Shown here in pieces: positions 1 through 8,784 of a stretch of DNA of 64,000 bases; positions within the stretch are counted from its first letter, which is position 1; each line of letters begins with the position of its first letter. The stretch spans positions 1 to 64,000 of the forward strand of contig NZ_JALIRS010000015.1 in assembly GCF_023337795.1 (NCBI RefSeq), in the 5' to 3' direction. This DNA comes from Lysinibacillus sp. BPa_S21 (GTDB taxonomy: Bacteria > Bacillota > Bacilli > Bacillales_A > Planococcaceae). The notes beneath the pieces are model-generated. The model made no database searches and was not told where the DNA came from. It worked only from the letters and a program-made list of their open reading frames with translations. The position numbers and the translations under genes are program-made.

Positions 1-117
1 GTCTAGTGATGATGGCAAAGAGGTCACACCCGTTCCCATACCGAACACGGAAGTTAAGCTCTTTAGCGCCGATGGTAGTTGGGGGCTTCCCCCTGTGAGA
101 GTAGGACGTCGCTAGGC
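1..117 (+). rRNA. rrf: 5S ribosomal RNA
   Basis: The sequence matches Firmicute 5S rRNA throughout, including the conserved blocks CACACCCGTTCCCATACCG and GAACACGGAAGTTAAGCTC and the 3' end GTGAGAGTAGGACG. The 5' end GTCTAGTGA pairs with the 3' end TCGCTAGGC to close helix I. The gene begins at the very edge of the window, so it is probably the last gene of an rRNA operon whose 16S and 23S genes lie upstream. A hairpin with a T-run follows directly. Confidence 0.96.
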
Positions 118-126
118 AATTTAGAC

Positions 127-153
127 AGTCAGCTGTATGCTGGCTTTTTTTTT
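127..153 (+). terminator. rRNA operon terminator
   Basis: An AGTCAGC/GCTGGCT stem with a five-base loop is followed by a run of nine T. It lies ten bases after the 5S gene and fits a Rho-independent terminator of the rRNA operon. Confidence 0.8.
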
Positions 154-205
154 ATATTTAAATGTTAGTACGGACACAAAGTTAAAGCGTGAAACAATGT
201 AAGTG

Positions 206-242
206 GCAACTACAAATACTAGTTATCGTAGTTGCTCTTTTT
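206..242 (+). terminator. second terminator-like hairpin after the 5S gene
   Basis: GCAACTAC (206-213) pairs perfectly with GTAGTTGC (228-235) and is followed by TCTTTTT. It could be a backup terminator for the rRNA operon. The rest of 154-452 holds no gene I can support. Confidence 0.6.
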
Positions 243-452
243 CGACTGTATTCTAAAAATTAAGCATATAATGCTGCTTCTTATGAATCAAAAATTAATA
301 AATCCAAAACTCCAAAGATTTGTGGAATCTACTTAATCAAAGGTGGTGCCTAACAAAAATAGAGACTATAAAAATGAAAAAAATATAAAAAAACAATAAA
401 AAAATATTGCAGGTATTATTTTTCTATGATATATTTATAAATGTCTTAGAGA

Positions 453-528
453 GGTCCCGTGGTGTAGCGGTTAACATGCCTGCCTGTCACGCAGGAGATC
501 GCCGGTTCGATCCCGGTCGGGACCGCCA
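453..528 (+). tRNA. tRNA-Asp (anticodon GTC)
   Basis: A complete 76-base cloverleaf is visible. Acceptor GGTCCCG (453-459) pairs with CGGGACC (518-524), followed by discriminator G and an encoded CCA (526-528). The anticodon stem encloses CTGTCAC with anticodon GTC at 486-488, and the T-loop GGTTCGATCC is canonical. It is a lone tRNA between the rRNA operon and the lipoprotein gene and has its own strong terminator. Confidence 0.97.
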
Positions 529-544
529 TTATAAACGATAATAT

Positions 545-583
545 AGTTCTTATGATGCTTTTCAATCATAAGAACTTTTTTTA
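545..583 (+). terminator. tRNA-Asp terminator
   Basis: A perfect 12-bp stem, AGTTCTTATGAT with ATCATAAGAACT, has an eight-base loop and a T7 tail, 16 bases after the tRNA. Confidence 0.85.
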
Positions 584-970
584 TTGTTAATATAAGGAAA
601 TTAGTGGATATCGATAAATTTAGTATTATATTTTTTTAGGGGCATGGATTTGTAGATCAAAGTTAATGTCCCAACACTTAAACCAAAATATCTCGTTAAC
701 AAAGATTCTAGGCTGTTTATGTAAACACGCTATGAAGGCGTGCAGTCAGTTACCAGATCGCTTGAAGAAAAATAGAGCATTAAACAATAAGACTCATAAT
801 CAGGTTTTACGGCCGGTTAACCCCCTAATTAAACCTTCTTTGCTTTCGCTGAATTTTGAGGTGAGTTTTGTACCTAACGCTTCGCTAACGGTACAGAAAA
901 ATAACAGCCCGTTAATAAGGGTGACTATTTATATCGATTCCTCTCGTATGAAGAATTTGGAGGTGTTAGT
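584..970. other. gap with no supported gene
   Basis: A 108-codon open frame crosses this stretch (666-992) but has no Shine-Dalgarno sequence, no recognisable domain and an improbable composition. It also runs into the start of the lipoprotein gene. I see no convincing gene, RNA or repeat here. Confidence 0.5.
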
Positions 971-1306
971 ATGCGAAAATATTTTTACATAAAACGTCTT
1001 AATATAACTTTGTTTATAGGTGCTATTGTAATACTAGCAGGCTGTGGAGATCCTATTTTAGATATAGAGGAGTCCAATGCGTACCACTGGCAGAAAAATA
1101 TGAATCAAGCCGAATTTGAAAAATTAAAAGAAGGTATGACATATATGGAAGTAGTAAAAATTGCAGGGGGAGCAGGGGAATTAGTAAAAGATGGTCAATA
1201 CCGCTGGAATGATGAAATACTTATGACCAAAACATATATAGTGCGATTTAAAGATGATAAATTGGTAGATAAAAAGGTTAGTGAGGTCAAGGGGCATAAA
1301 AAATAA
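971..1306 (+). CDS. small lipoprotein with a BLIP/SmpA-like fold
   Basis: The 111-residue product starts with a basic, hydrophobic leader and a lipobox (LAGC, Cys about residue 25), so it should be a lipid-anchored outer-face membrane protein. The region after it (EFEKLKEGMTYMEVVKIAG) resembles the 'xxL..GMTyeEV..ilG' motif of small BLIP/SmpA-like (DUF3862-type) lipoproteins, but it is short and holds only one such repeat. GAGGTG lies seven bases before the ATG. It stands alone between tRNA-Asp and the t6A operon. The precise role is unknown. The family assignment rests on the motif only. Confidence 0.7.
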   Translation: MRKYFYIKRLNITLFIGAIVILAGCGDPILDIEESNAYHWQKNMNQAEFEKLKEGMTYMEVVKIAGGAGELVKDGQYRWNDEILMTKTYIVRFKDDKLVDKKVSEVKGHKK

Positions 1307-1324
1307 GCGCGCTTTTTATAAGCA

Positions 1325-1498
1325 TGTTTTATCTTTATTCAGTATCGTCAACGAAGTTTGGTTAGCCAAGACTTACTGTTTCAGGCTAATGATGAATTGC
1401 ATAAGCTTTATGCAAGTGGCGTCGAAACGATCTTATATGGCAAGGTTTGGTCTTGTATAAAAACCTATGCCATTATCTTTTTGTTAGATACACAGTAA
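1325..1498 (+). pseudogene. possible decayed coding remnant
   Basis: An in-frame stretch of about 57 codons (1325-1495, stop TAA at 1496) reads like real protein, with normal codon use and segments such as LFQANDELHKLYASGVETIL. It has no plausible start codon or ribosome site at its left end. It may be the 3' remnant of a lost gene. I do not recognise the family. Confidence 0.25.
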
Positions 1499-1519
1499 TT
1501 TATATTTGTCGACAAGCTG

Positions 1520-1551
1520 AACAATTACGCCAAGGTGTAATTGTTTTTTTT
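1520..1551 (+). terminator. terminator-like hairpin before tsaE
   Basis: AACAATTAC pairs with GTAATTGTT and is followed by T8. It ends whatever is transcribed from upstream before the t6A operon begins. Confidence 0.6.
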
Positions 1552-1628
1552 GAAACCCATTGGATGTTTTGAACATTTACGCTAGTTTCGGTAAACTAGA
1601 GGTAATGGAGCTAGGAGAGGAAAAAGAG

Positions 1629-2081
1629 ATGATGTATGAAAAAATAATGAATTCACTTGATGATACGGAGAATTTTGCGTTGAAGCTAGCAAGCTTATTA
1701 GAAGCCCAGGATACAATTACATTAGAGGGTGATTTGGGCGCTGGTAAGACGACATTTACGAAAGCATTAGCGAAGGGACTTGGCGTGACGAGAACGGTCA
1801 ATAGCCCAACATTTACGATTGTAAAGCAATATGAAGGGCGTTTACCATTTAATCATTTAGATGTTTATCGTTTAGCAGAAAGCGATGAAGATCTTGGCTG
1901 GGACGAACTATTTTATAGTGATGCGGTATCAGTTGTCGAGTGGGCTCATTTGATTGAGCAGGATTTACCACAGGAGCGTCTTGGAATAGAAATTTACCGA
2001 ATCGGAGAAAATCAACGACGATTTGTATTAACACCTCGTGGAAAGCGATATGAGGCATTATGTGAGGAGCTAATGAAATGA
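1629..2081 (+). CDS. tsaE: tRNA t6A biosynthesis ATPase TsaE
   Basis: TsaE is the P-loop ATPase that works with TsaB and TsaD to make N6-threonylcarbamoyladenosine at position 37 of ANN-decoding tRNAs. The product has the family Walker A (GDLGAGKTT), the switch-like NSPTFTIV segment and the HLDVYRL motif, over 150 residues, the usual length. The open frame extends upstream to a TTG at 1560, but AGGAGAGG at 1613-1620 sits eight bases before the ATG at 1629, so I start there. It is the first gene of tsaE-tsaB-rimI-tsaD and its stop overlaps tsaB by ATGA. It corresponds to Bacillus subtilis ydiB. Confidence 0.93.
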   Translation: MMYEKIMNSLDDTENFALKLASLLEAQDTITLEGDLGAGKTTFTKALAKGLGVTRTVNSPTFTIVKQYEGRLPFNHLDVYRLAESDEDLGWDELFYSDAVSVVEWAHLIEQDLPQERLGIEIYRIGENQRRFVLTPRGKRYEALCEELMK

Positions 2082-2785
2082 TTTGGTTAGGGATTGAAAC
2101 AGCGAATGCACCACTTTCTATTGCGGTAATAAGGGATGGGAAAGTGATCGCGGAGATTGTACAAAATATAAAATTAACACATTCAGCAGGTGCTATGCCG
2201 GCCATTGAAGAAGTGCTAGCAAAGGCCGGTATAAAGCCAAGCGAGTTGGATGCGATTGCTGTATCACAGGGACCTGGTTCTTATACAGGTGTACGAATAG
2301 GTGTAACGCTTGCTAAAACATTAGCTTGGACATTGAAAAAGCCTTTAGTTGGAATATCTAGCTTAAAGTCATTGGCTGCAAATGCAGCAATATATGATGG
2401 ATTTATTTGTCCTATTTTTGATGCACGAAGAGGCAATGTCTATACGGCCGTTTATAAAGGACGTGAGCTTGAAACAGTCATAGATGATTATCACGATCAT
2501 ATTGAGGGCTTGTTAGAGCGTTTACAGGCTTTAGAGGCACCAATTTTATTTATTGGGGTAGATGTAGATATTTTTTGGCATAAAATCGTAGAGGTTCTAG
2601 GTGATTATGCGCAACGTATACCTTTTAGTAATGACTTACCACGAGCAAGTGAAACCGTTCGATTAGCGTCGAAAATGGAGCTACCAAGTGTGGATGAAGT
2701 TCATCATTTTGTCCCGCAATACAAACGTATTGCAGAGGCGGAGGCTAATTGGCTGAAGGAACAAAAGGAGAAGGCACATGAGTAG
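2078..2785 (+). CDS. tsaB: tRNA t6A biosynthesis protein TsaB
   Basis: TsaB is the inactive ASKHA-fold partner that dimerises with TsaD and recruits TsaE in the t6A complex. The 235-residue product shows the family N-terminus (LGIETANAPLSIAVI) and the SQGPGSYTGVRIGV motif at about residues 64-77. It lacks the metal-binding histidines of TsaD, as expected. It overlaps tsaE by four bases (ATGA) and rimI by eight, which indicates translational coupling. It corresponds to ydiC of B. subtilis. Confidence 0.93.
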   Translation: MIWLGIETANAPLSIAVIRDGKVIAEIVQNIKLTHSAGAMPAIEEVLAKAGIKPSELDAIAVSQGPGSYTGVRIGVTLAKTLAWTLKKPLVGISSLKSLAANAAIYDGFICPIFDARRGNVYTAVYKGRELETVIDDYHDHIEGLLERLQALEAPILFIGVDVDIFWHKIVEVLGDYAQRIPFSNDLPRASETVRLASKMELPSVDEVHHFVPQYKRIAEAEANWLKEQKEKAHE

Positions 2786-3230
2786 TAATGTAACATATCG
2801 TAAAATGGTATCTGAAGATGTCCCAGTAGTGTATGAAATTGAGCTTGCTACATTTCCTGCACCATGGACGTTAGATTCTTTTTATTATGAAGTGCATGAA
2901 AATCAGTATGCGCATTATGTGCTTGCTATAGATGAATATAATAACATTATAGGTTTTTGTGGAATGTGGATGGTTATAGACGCAGCGCAAATTACAAACG
3001 TTGCCGTCATTGAGGCTGCTCGAGGTCGCGGAATTGGCGAAGGTTTAATGCGTGAGGCAATGCGTATTGCTAGAGAGCATACTATGGAAGTTATGAGTTT
3101 AGAGGTACGAGTAACAAATACAGTTGCTCAAAATCTTTATAGAAAGCTTGATTTCCAGGACGGCGGCATACGTAAAGGCTATTATACAGATAACGGGGAG
3201 GATGCCCTTGTCATGTGGGTGAATTTATGA
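2778..3230 (+). CDS. rimI: ribosomal protein alanine N-acetyltransferase RimI
   Basis: This is a GNAT-fold enzyme that acetylates the N-terminal Ala of ribosomal protein S18. The 150 residues contain the acetyl-CoA loop ([14 protein letters not shown], with the R/QxxGxG/A pattern) and the conserved C-terminal [20 protein letters not shown] block typical of RimI. GNAT enzymes are hard to assign by sequence, but the position between tsaB and tsaD is the standard rimI location in Bacillales. AGGAGAAGG lies just upstream of the ATG. Confidence 0.9.
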   Translation: MSSNVTYRKMVSEDVPVVYEIELATFPAPWTLDSFYYEVHENQYAHYVLAIDEYNNIIGFCGMWMVIDAAQITNVAVIEAARGRGIGEGLMREAMRIAREHTMEVMSLEVRVTNTVAQNLYRKLDFQDGGIRKGYYTDNGEDALVMWVNL

Positions 3231-4246
3231 TGGAAGATCGAATTATATTAGCAATAGAATCAAGCTGTGATGAAACAGCAGCAGCAATTATTCGAAATGG
3301 CTCTGAAATTGTTTCAAATGTGGTTGCATCTCAAATAGAAAGTCATAAACGGTTTGGTGGCGTTGTACCTGAAATTGCATCTCGTCATCATGTTGAGCAA
3401 ATTACATTGGTCATAGAAGAAGCGTTAGTACAGGCAAATATGGCGCCAGAGGATTTAGATGCTGTGGCAGTTACTGAGGGACCTGGTCTTGTAGGTGCAT
3501 TGTTAATTGGGATTAATGCCGCAAAGGCCTTTGCATTTGCCAACAATTTACCGATTATAGGTGTACATCATATAGCTGGACATATATATGCTAATGCACT
3601 TGTGCAGCCAATGGAATTCCCATTGTTAGCGCTTGTTGTATCAGGTGGCCATACAGAGCTAGTTTATATGAAAGAACATGGCTCTTTTGAAGTCATCGGT
3701 GAGACAAGAGACGATGCAGCAGGGGAGGCTTATGATAAGGTAGCTCGTGTTTTAAATTTACCATATCCAGGTGGTCCGCGAATCGATAAATTAGCACATG
3801 AGGGAGAAGAGGCTGTATCCTTCCCAAGAGTGTGGTTAGAAGAAGATTCATATGATTTTAGCTTTAGCGGTTTGAAATCAGCGGTTATCAATTATAAGCA
3901 TAACATGGATCAGCGTGGTGAAGAGATTTCTCCGACTGCCGTTGCAAAAGGATTTCAAGATAGCGTAGTTGAAGTGCTAACAGCGAAAACATTACGGGCA
4001 GCACGTGAATATAAAGTGAAACAAGTTATTGCAGCTGGAGGTGTAGCGGCAAATAAAGGCTTACGTACATCGCTTGAGTCTGTATTTGTGGAAGAAGGTA
4101 TTCCTTTGTATGTACCACCATTAAAGCTGTGTACAGATAATGCCGCTATGATAGGGGCAGCAGCAACACCTATGTTTGAAGCAGGTATTCGTGGTAATTT
4201 ATCAATGAATGGTCGCCCTGGAATGGAGTTAAAATCCTGGGTGTAA
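3227..4246 (+). CDS. tsaD: tRNA N6-adenosine threonylcarbamoyltransferase TsaD
   Basis: TsaD (Gcp/YgjD/Kae1 family) transfers threonylcarbamoyl to A37 of tRNA. The product has the ASKHA ATPase signature [12 protein letters not shown] near the N-terminus, the metal-binding HHIAGHIYA motif, [19 protein letters not shown] and the C-terminal CTDNAAMIG motif, for about 339 residues. An in-frame GTG lies at 3215, but the ATG at 3227 overlaps the rimI stop as ATGA and gives the normal N-terminus. It is the last gene of the operon. A strong terminator and the DnaA-box cluster follow. Confidence 0.94.
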   Translation: MMEDRIILAIESSCDETAAAIIRNGSEIVSNVVASQIESHKRFGGVVPEIASRHHVEQITLVIEEALVQANMAPEDLDAVAVTEGPGLVGALLIGINAAKAFAFANNLPIIGVHHIAGHIYANALVQPMEFPLLALVVSGGHTELVYMKEHGSFEVIGETRDDAAGEAYDKVARVLNLPYPGGPRIDKLAHEGEEAVSFPRVWLEEDSYDFSFSGLKSAVINYKHNMDQRGEEISPTAVAKGFQDSVVEVLTAKTLRAAREYKVKQVIAAGGVAANKGLRTSLESVFVEEGIPLYVPPLKLCTDNAAMIGAAATPMFEAGIRGNLSMNGRPGMELKSWV

Positions 4247-4251
4247 GATAG

Positions 4252-4295
4252 AAAGGGGTATTTTAGATTGGATTCTAAAATACCTCTTTTGTTTT
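4252..4295 (+). terminator. t6A operon terminator
   Basis: A long stem, GGTATTTTAGA with TCTAAAATACC, is followed by a T-rich tail (TCTTTTGTTTTT), immediately after the tsaD stop. Confidence 0.85.
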
Positions 4296-4369
4296 TGTGA
4301 AAAAAATGTAGAGAAAACATTATAAATAAGAAAATTTGAGTATGTTCAGTTGACAAATTTTTCAGAAAA

Positions 4370-4571
4370 TTATCCACAGGTAAGGCAGAAATAAAAGAGC
4401 GAACATTCGTACTTATGCACAAAATGTTGATAACTTGTGTATAACTTGTGATTATTCAATATATAGTAGGCTATTTTGCACAGAATAATGTGAATAAAAT
4501 ATTTTTGAATTGTGGACAATGTGGAAAAGTCTGTTGATATGTTGGTATTACTAGATTTATAGTGTGTATAA
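4370..4571. promoter_or_regulatory. DnaA-box cluster
   Basis: Five sites match the DnaA box TTATNCACA exactly within 202 bases. Two are on the plus strand: 4370-4378 TTATCCACA and 4413-4421 TTATGCACA. Three are on the minus strand: 4436-4444 and 4563-4571 (TTATACACA) and 4489-4497 (TTATTCACA). One-mismatch sites lie at 4425-4433, 4474-4482, 4511-4519 and 4520-4528. The stretch is AT-rich and non-coding, between the tsaD terminator and the terminator of the convergent ABC-F gene, so no promoter is needed here. It most likely binds DnaA without being oriC, since no dnaA or dnaN is present. Confidence 0.8.
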
Positions 4572-4641
4572 AGTTGTGGGCATTTTTTGTCGAAAAATAG
4601 CACTTGACCAATATATATGAAAAAACAACACGAGTAAAGTA

Positions 4642-4675
4642 AAAAGCCATGCGACAAGGCGCATGGCTTTACAAT
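4642..4675 (-). terminator. ABC-F gene terminator
   Basis: GCCATGCG/CGCATGGC forms an eight-bp GC-rich stem with A-rich sequence to its left, which reads as a T-run on the minus strand. It lies just past the stop of the minus-strand ABC-F gene. Confidence 0.75.
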
Positions 4676-4702
4676 TAATATTCCTCCTCATAGGGAAGGA
4701 TA

Positions 4703-6646
4703 TTATAAAATTATATTTTCAAGTTCCTCACTTAGCTCAAGCCATTCCATTTCGAACAACTCATACTGTTCCTTAGCAGTTGATAATTCCTCTTGAAGCT
4801 GAGTAATTTTTTCGTGATCTGTAAAAATCTCAGGATCGCAAAGAGCTTCTTCTAAGCGGGCTATTTCAGTATTGACATGCTGCATTTCCCCCTCTAGTTC
4901 CTCAAGTGCGCGTCTAATTTGGCGTTCCCTTTTTTTAGCCTCTTTATCAATTTTAGAGGTAGAGAGTTTCTCAGGAACATCAGCTTGTACTTGCGGTTGA
5001 GAGGCAGCCTTCATTTGAGCAATTTCTAGGAGCTCTTGTTTCTTTTCAAGATAATAATCATAGTCACCTAAGTACTCAAAGGAACCATCACCGGATAGTT
5101 CGATTACTTTAGTAGTAATTCGATTGATGAAATATCGGTCATGTGATACAAATAAGAGCGTTCCAGGATAATCAATCAGTGCATTTTCTAGTATTTCTTT
5201 ACTGTCTAAGTCTAAGTGATTGGTAGGCTCATCGAGAATTAAGAAATTTGCCTTTTGCATCATCAACTTAGCTAATGCAAGTCTAGCCTTTTCTCCACCA
5301 GATAAAGATGACACGATTTTATCTACATCTTCTCCACTGAATAAGAAACGGCCTAGCACTGTGCGAATATCTTTTTCATTCATTAAAGGCCATTCATCCC
5401 ATAGCTCTTTTAGAACACTTTTGTTGCTTGATAGCTTGGCCTGTTCTTGATCATAATAACCAATTTGAACATTTGTACCATAGCGAATCTCTCCAGAGAG
5501 TGGTAGCAAGTCTTTGACGATAGTTTTTAACAAAGTCGATTTACCAACGCCATTTGGTCCAACAAGTGCAATACGATCTTCCCGGAAAGTACGTAATGTG
5601 ATGCCGTCTGATATTTTCTTATCACCGTAACCAATAGCTAAGTCATCGACAGATAATACATCGTTACCACTTTGACGTTCAATTGTAAAACCGAAGCTTG
5701 CTGATTTTTCATCACCATCAGGGGAGTCCATCCATTCCGTTCGTTCAAGCATTTTACGACGGCTTTGTGCCATTTTAGTCGTAGAAGCACGAGCGATGTT
5801 TTTTTGAATAAATTCTTCAAGTTTTGCCTTTTCATCTTGCTGACGTTCATAAAGCTTTAAATCACGTTCATAATTTTTCGCTTTTTCATCTAAATAGGCA
5901 CTATAATTGCCTGTATATTTTGTGACGCGATGACGAGAGACTTCGTAGACAATGGAAACAACCTGGTCTAAGAAGTAGCGGTCATGGGAAACAATTAGGA
6001 TAGCTCCTTCATAGCCTTTTAAATATGATTCCAACCAAGAGAGGGTTTCAATATCTAAATGGTTAGTAGGTTCATCGAGTATTAATAGGTCAGGTTTACT
6101 TAAAAGAAGCTTAGCAAGTGCTAATCGAGTCCTTTGCCCCCCTGATAGTGAGCTAATTGGCTTTTCGTAATCATTAGGATAGAACTGCATGCCATGAAGC
6201 ACAGAACGCGTATCAGATTCATACTGATAGCCACCTGCATCTTTAAAATTATGCTGTAAATGATCGTATTCAGACATTATTTTTGCATATAAAGTTGGAT
6301 TTTCATAAACAGCTGGGTCGGCCATTTGTTGTTCTAATGATCGTATTGTTTGTTCTTGGGCAATAAGTGGCTCAAAAATTGTCATCATTTCATCCCAAAT
6401 TGACAATGTTGAGTTTAATCCAGCATGCTGCTCTAAGTACCCAATTTGTATACCTTTAGGGATAATAATATCGCCAGAGTCATAGGACAGTTGGCCAGCA
6501 ATTATTTTAAGTAAAGTAGACTTACCAGCACCGTTACGACCTACTAATGCAACACGGTCACGATGTTGAACCTCTAATTTTACGCCACTTAAAATTTCAT
6601 CTGCAAGGAAGGATTTATATAGTTGATTGACCTGTAAAACAATCAT
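4703..6646 (-). CDS. ABC-F family ATPase (YdiF-like)
   Basis: The 647-residue protein has two ABC ATPase domains in tandem and no membrane segments, which defines ABC-F proteins that act at the ribosomal E site. Walker A is GRNGAGKST then GPNGVGKST, the signatures are LSGGQRTRLALA then LSGGEKARLALA, and Walker B is LILDEPTNHLD twice. A charged inter-domain linker and a C-terminal coiled coil of about 80 residues follow the Uup/YdiF pattern. A GTG lies at 6655, but GAGGTG sits six bases before the ATG at 6646, so I use that start. The gene occupies the ydiF position between tsaD and rex. A role in antibiotic protection cannot be inferred. Confidence 0.9.
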   Translation of the reverse strand: MIVLQVNQLYKSFLADEILSGVKLEVQHRDRVALVGRNGAGKSTLLKIIAGQLSYDSGDIIIPKGIQIGYLEQHAGLNSTLSIWDEMMTIFEPLIAQEQTIRSLEQQMADPAVYENPTLYAKIMSEYDHLQHNFKDAGGYQYESDTRSVLHGMQFYPNDYEKPISSLSGGQRTRLALAKLLLSKPDLLILDEPTNHLDIETLSWLESYLKGYEGAILIVSHDRYFLDQVVSIVYEVSRHRVTKYTGNYSAYLDEKAKNYERDLKLYERQQDEKAKLEEFIQKNIARASTTKMAQSRRKMLERTEWMDSPDGDEKSASFGFTIERQSGNDVLSVDDLAIGYGDKKISDGITLRTFREDRIALVGPNGVGKSTLLKTIVKDLLPLSGEIRYGTNVQIGYYDQEQAKLSSNKSVLKELWDEWPLMNEKDIRTVLGRFLFSGEDVDKIVSSLSGGEKARLALAKLMMQKANFLILDEPTNHLDLDSKEILENALIDYPGTLLFVSHDRYFINRITTKVIELSGDGSFEYLGDYDYYLEKKQELLEIAQMKAASQPQVQADVPEKLSTSKIDKEAKKRERQIRRALEELEGEMQHVNTEIARLEEALCDPEIFTDHEKITQLQEELSTAKEQYELFEMEWLELSEELENIIL

Positions 6647-6744
6647 TCTTGACACCTCAATTCTTCCTTAGTGTAATAGATGTGCGATTGCCTTGCAATG
6701 TCGATGCTTTACTTATTCCAAGCTGTCATGTAAGATTGAAACGA

Positions 6745-6790
6745 TTTCCCTTTAGTTAGTGGCGTAAAAGCGCCATTAACTAAAGGGAAA
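6745..6790. repeat. long inverted repeat between ydiF-like gene and rex
   Basis: Two 20-base arms (6745-6764 and 6771-6790) pair with a single mismatch around a six-base loop. The outer sequence is TTTCCCTTTAGTTA and its complement. There is no T-run on either strand. It sits between divergent genes, so it falls in the 5' leader of one of them or acts as DNA. Confidence 0.7.
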
Positions 6791-6863
6791 TACTCCAGTG
6801 AATAGTATAAACTTAGAAATTAAGCATGTATCATAAGTAGATACATTATAAGGAGGAAAAAGT

Positions 6864-7499
6864 TTGAAACAAGAATTAAAAATTCCACAAGCCACTACGA
6901 AAAGACTTCCTCTTTACTATCGATTTATCCAAAACTTTGCACAAGAAGGCATGGAACGCATTTCGTCGAAGGAACTGAGTGAAGCAATGAAAATTGACTC
7001 TGCAACTATTCGCCGCGATTTTTCTTATTTTGGTGCTCTTGGGAAAAAGGGATACGGCTATGATGTGCAGCATCTCTTAAAATTTTTTAGTCAAACGCTC
7101 GATCAACATGAAGCGACAAAGGTAGCGTTAATCGGTGTAGGGAATCTAGGCAGTGCTTTACTAAAATATAATTTTCAAAAAAATCATAATACTCATATCG
7201 TTGTGGCATTTGACTCAAAGGCCCCAAAGGAAGGGAAGATGATTAGCAATATTCCTGTTTTTCATCCTGATTTATTGGAAGAAAAGTATGCAGAATATGG
7301 GGCGGAGCTTGCAATTTTAACAGTTTCACCACGCTCTGCACAGAAAATGGCTGATAGATTAGCGGTCATGAACGCAAAAGGAATTTTGAACTTTACGCCA
7401 GAGCGTATTACTGTACCAGATAAAATGCAACTTTTAACAATTGATTTGTCGGTAGAATTGCAGGCACTTATTTATTTAATTCGTAATCAGGAAGAGTGA
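6864..7499 (+). CDS. rex: redox-sensing transcriptional repressor Rex
   Basis: Rex senses the NADH/NAD+ ratio and represses fermentative and respiratory genes when NADH is low. The 211-residue product has the N-terminal winged helix (residues about 10-75, including [14 protein letters not shown]) and the Rossmann domain with [10 protein letters not shown] (GxGxxG), and ends in the domain-swap helix. The start is TTG at 6864, with AAGGAGG at 6850-6856. Its neighbours match B. subtilis ydiH. No Rex operator was seen in its own upstream region. Confidence 0.95.
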   Translation: MKQELKIPQATTKRLPLYYRFIQNFAQEGMERISSKELSEAMKIDSATIRRDFSYFGALGKKGYGYDVQHLLKFFSQTLDQHEATKVALIGVGNLGSALLKYNFQKNHNTHIVVAFDSKAPKEGKMISNIPVFHPDLLEEKYAEYGAELAILTVSPRSAQKMADRLAVMNAKGILNFTPERITVPDKMQLLTIDLSVELQALIYLIRNQEE

Positions 7500-7652
7500 A
7501 TAATTACATAGTGCATTGAAAACTTAGTAAACAGTTTGAACTATTATATTTGTATATTTAAAAAATTAGTCTTAAAAATTTCACATATATTTAGTTAGCC
7601 AAATACTCATACTTGAGTTAAAATGTATCATATATAAGAGGAGGTGGCTGAA

Positions 7653-7847
7653 ATGGGTATCGGTCCTATGAGCTTGGTCATTATCGGAATTGTAGCTATC
7701 TTAATTTTTGGTCCTAAAAAGTTACCAGAGTTAGGGAAAGCTATGGGGTCTACACTTCGTGAGTTTAAAAATGCTACCAAAGGGTTAGTAGAAGATGAAG
7801 ATAATGATAAAGATAAAAAGAAAGTCATCGAACACGATGATAAGTAA
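7653..7847 (+). CDS. tatA: twin-arginine translocase subunit TatA
   Basis: TatA forms the pore-like oligomer that exports folded proteins bearing twin-arginine signals. The 64-residue product has one N-terminal membrane helix (SLVIIGIVAILIFG), the conserved FGPKKLPELGKAMG hinge, an amphipathic helix and an acidic, charged tail. The frame opens at a GTG (7644), but that GTG is part of the ribosome site GAGGAGGTGG, so the ATG at 7653 is the start. tatC follows after 20 bases. The locus matches tatAY-tatCY of B. subtilis. Confidence 0.93.
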   Translation: MGIGPMSLVIIGIVAILIFGPKKLPELGKAMGSTLREFKNATKGLVEDEDNDKDKKKVIEHDDK

Positions 7848-7867
7848 CTGAAGGATGTCTTTCTAAT

Positions 7868-8692
7868 ATGAATGCAAACGATCAAACTGTCATTGAGCAT
7901 ATAGAAGAATTAAGGAAACGACTTTACTTCGCAGTCGTTTTCTTTGTTATTGCGATTGTCGGGGCGTTTTTTTTAGCGGAGCCGCTTATTCATTTTTTAC
8001 AAAGCAGTGAAACAGCACAAAGCTTCTCATTAAACGCTTTCAGAATCACAGATTCTATAAAAATTTATTTTCAAATGATTTTTTATATTGCTTTTTTGTT
8101 GACCTCTCCCATTATTTTATATCAGCTATGGGCATTTATTTCACCAGGACTATATGAAAAAGAACGTAAAGTCACATTAAGTTATATACCATTCACTTTT
8201 ATATTATTTTTATCTGGAATTGTTTTTTCTTACTTTATTTTATTTCCATATGTATTAAACTTTATGATTGAGTTATCTGCTCGCCTCGGAGTGAAGTTAA
8301 CAATTGGAATAAATGAATACTTTTCGTTTTTATTTCAAATAACTTTGCCTTTTGGATTTATATTCCAATTACCGATTATACTTTTATTTTTTGCTCGTCT
8401 TGGAATTTTAAATCCACAAATAATGGCAAAAAACAGAAAGTACGCCTATTTTGCACTTTTTGTAATCGCGGCTATGATAACACCGCCTGATTTAATGAGT
8501 CATTTAATCGTAACGGTGCCGATGTTTATGCTCTATGAGTTTAGTATTTGGGTTGCTAAGATAGGCTATCGTAAATATTTAAAATCAGAAGAGTTACGTT
8601 TAAAAGAAGAACGAGAAGCTGAGCAAAAACGCCAAGTTGAAGAGGCACTTGAACAGCAGAGACGTCAAATCGAAGAATTAAATCAACAATAA
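7868..8692 (+). CDS. tatC: twin-arginine translocase subunit TatC
   Basis: TatC is the multispanning receptor for twin-arginine signal peptides. The 274-residue product begins with the cytosolic HIEELRKRL motif, which with the adjacent loop binds the signal peptide, and contains six predicted membrane helices. The conserved FxSPGLYEKERK loop (residues about 93-104) is present. The C-terminal tail (about 40 residues) is charged and Gln/Glu-rich, longer than the minimum for the family. It is co-transcribed with tatA and ends at a terminator. Confidence 0.95.
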   Translation: MNANDQTVIEHIEELRKRLYFAVVFFVIAIVGAFFLAEPLIHFLQSSETAQSFSLNAFRITDSIKIYFQMIFYIAFLLTSPIILYQLWAFISPGLYEKERKVTLSYIPFTFILFLSGIVFSYFILFPYVLNFMIELSARLGVKLTIGINEYFSFLFQITLPFGFIFQLPIILLFFARLGILNPQIMAKNRKYAYFALFVIAAMITPPDLMSHLIVTVPMFMLYEFSIWVAKIGYRKYLKSEELRLKEEREAEQKRQVEEALEQQRRQIEELNQQ

Positions 8693-8696
8693 TAGA

Positions 8697-8730
8697 AGCT
8701 CGATGCTAATTAGTGGCATCGGGCTTTTTC
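8697..8730 (+). terminator. tatAC terminator
   Basis: The stem AGCTCGATGC/GCATCGGGCT with a T5 tail lies five bases past the tatC stop. Confidence 0.8.
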
Positions 8731-8746
8731 GTCAGCTTACTTTAAC

Positions 8747-8784
8747 TAAAAATCAGTGGGAAGAAAAACTCCCACTGATTTTTA
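8747..8784. terminator. bidirectional terminator between tatC and the CPBP gene
   Basis: AAAAATCAGTGGGA pairs with TCCCACTGATTTTT, giving T-runs on both strands. Its right arm overlaps the stop codon of the minus-strand CPBP gene. Confidence 0.8.

Noticed and set aside
666..992. 108-codon open frame after tRNA-Asp
   Set aside because: No ribosome site, no domain, odd composition, and it runs into the lipoprotein gene start.
4370..4571. Chromosomal origin oriC
   Set aside because: No dnaA, dnaN or rpmH nearby and no obvious unwinding trio arrangement. The sites are better seen as a remote DnaA cluster.
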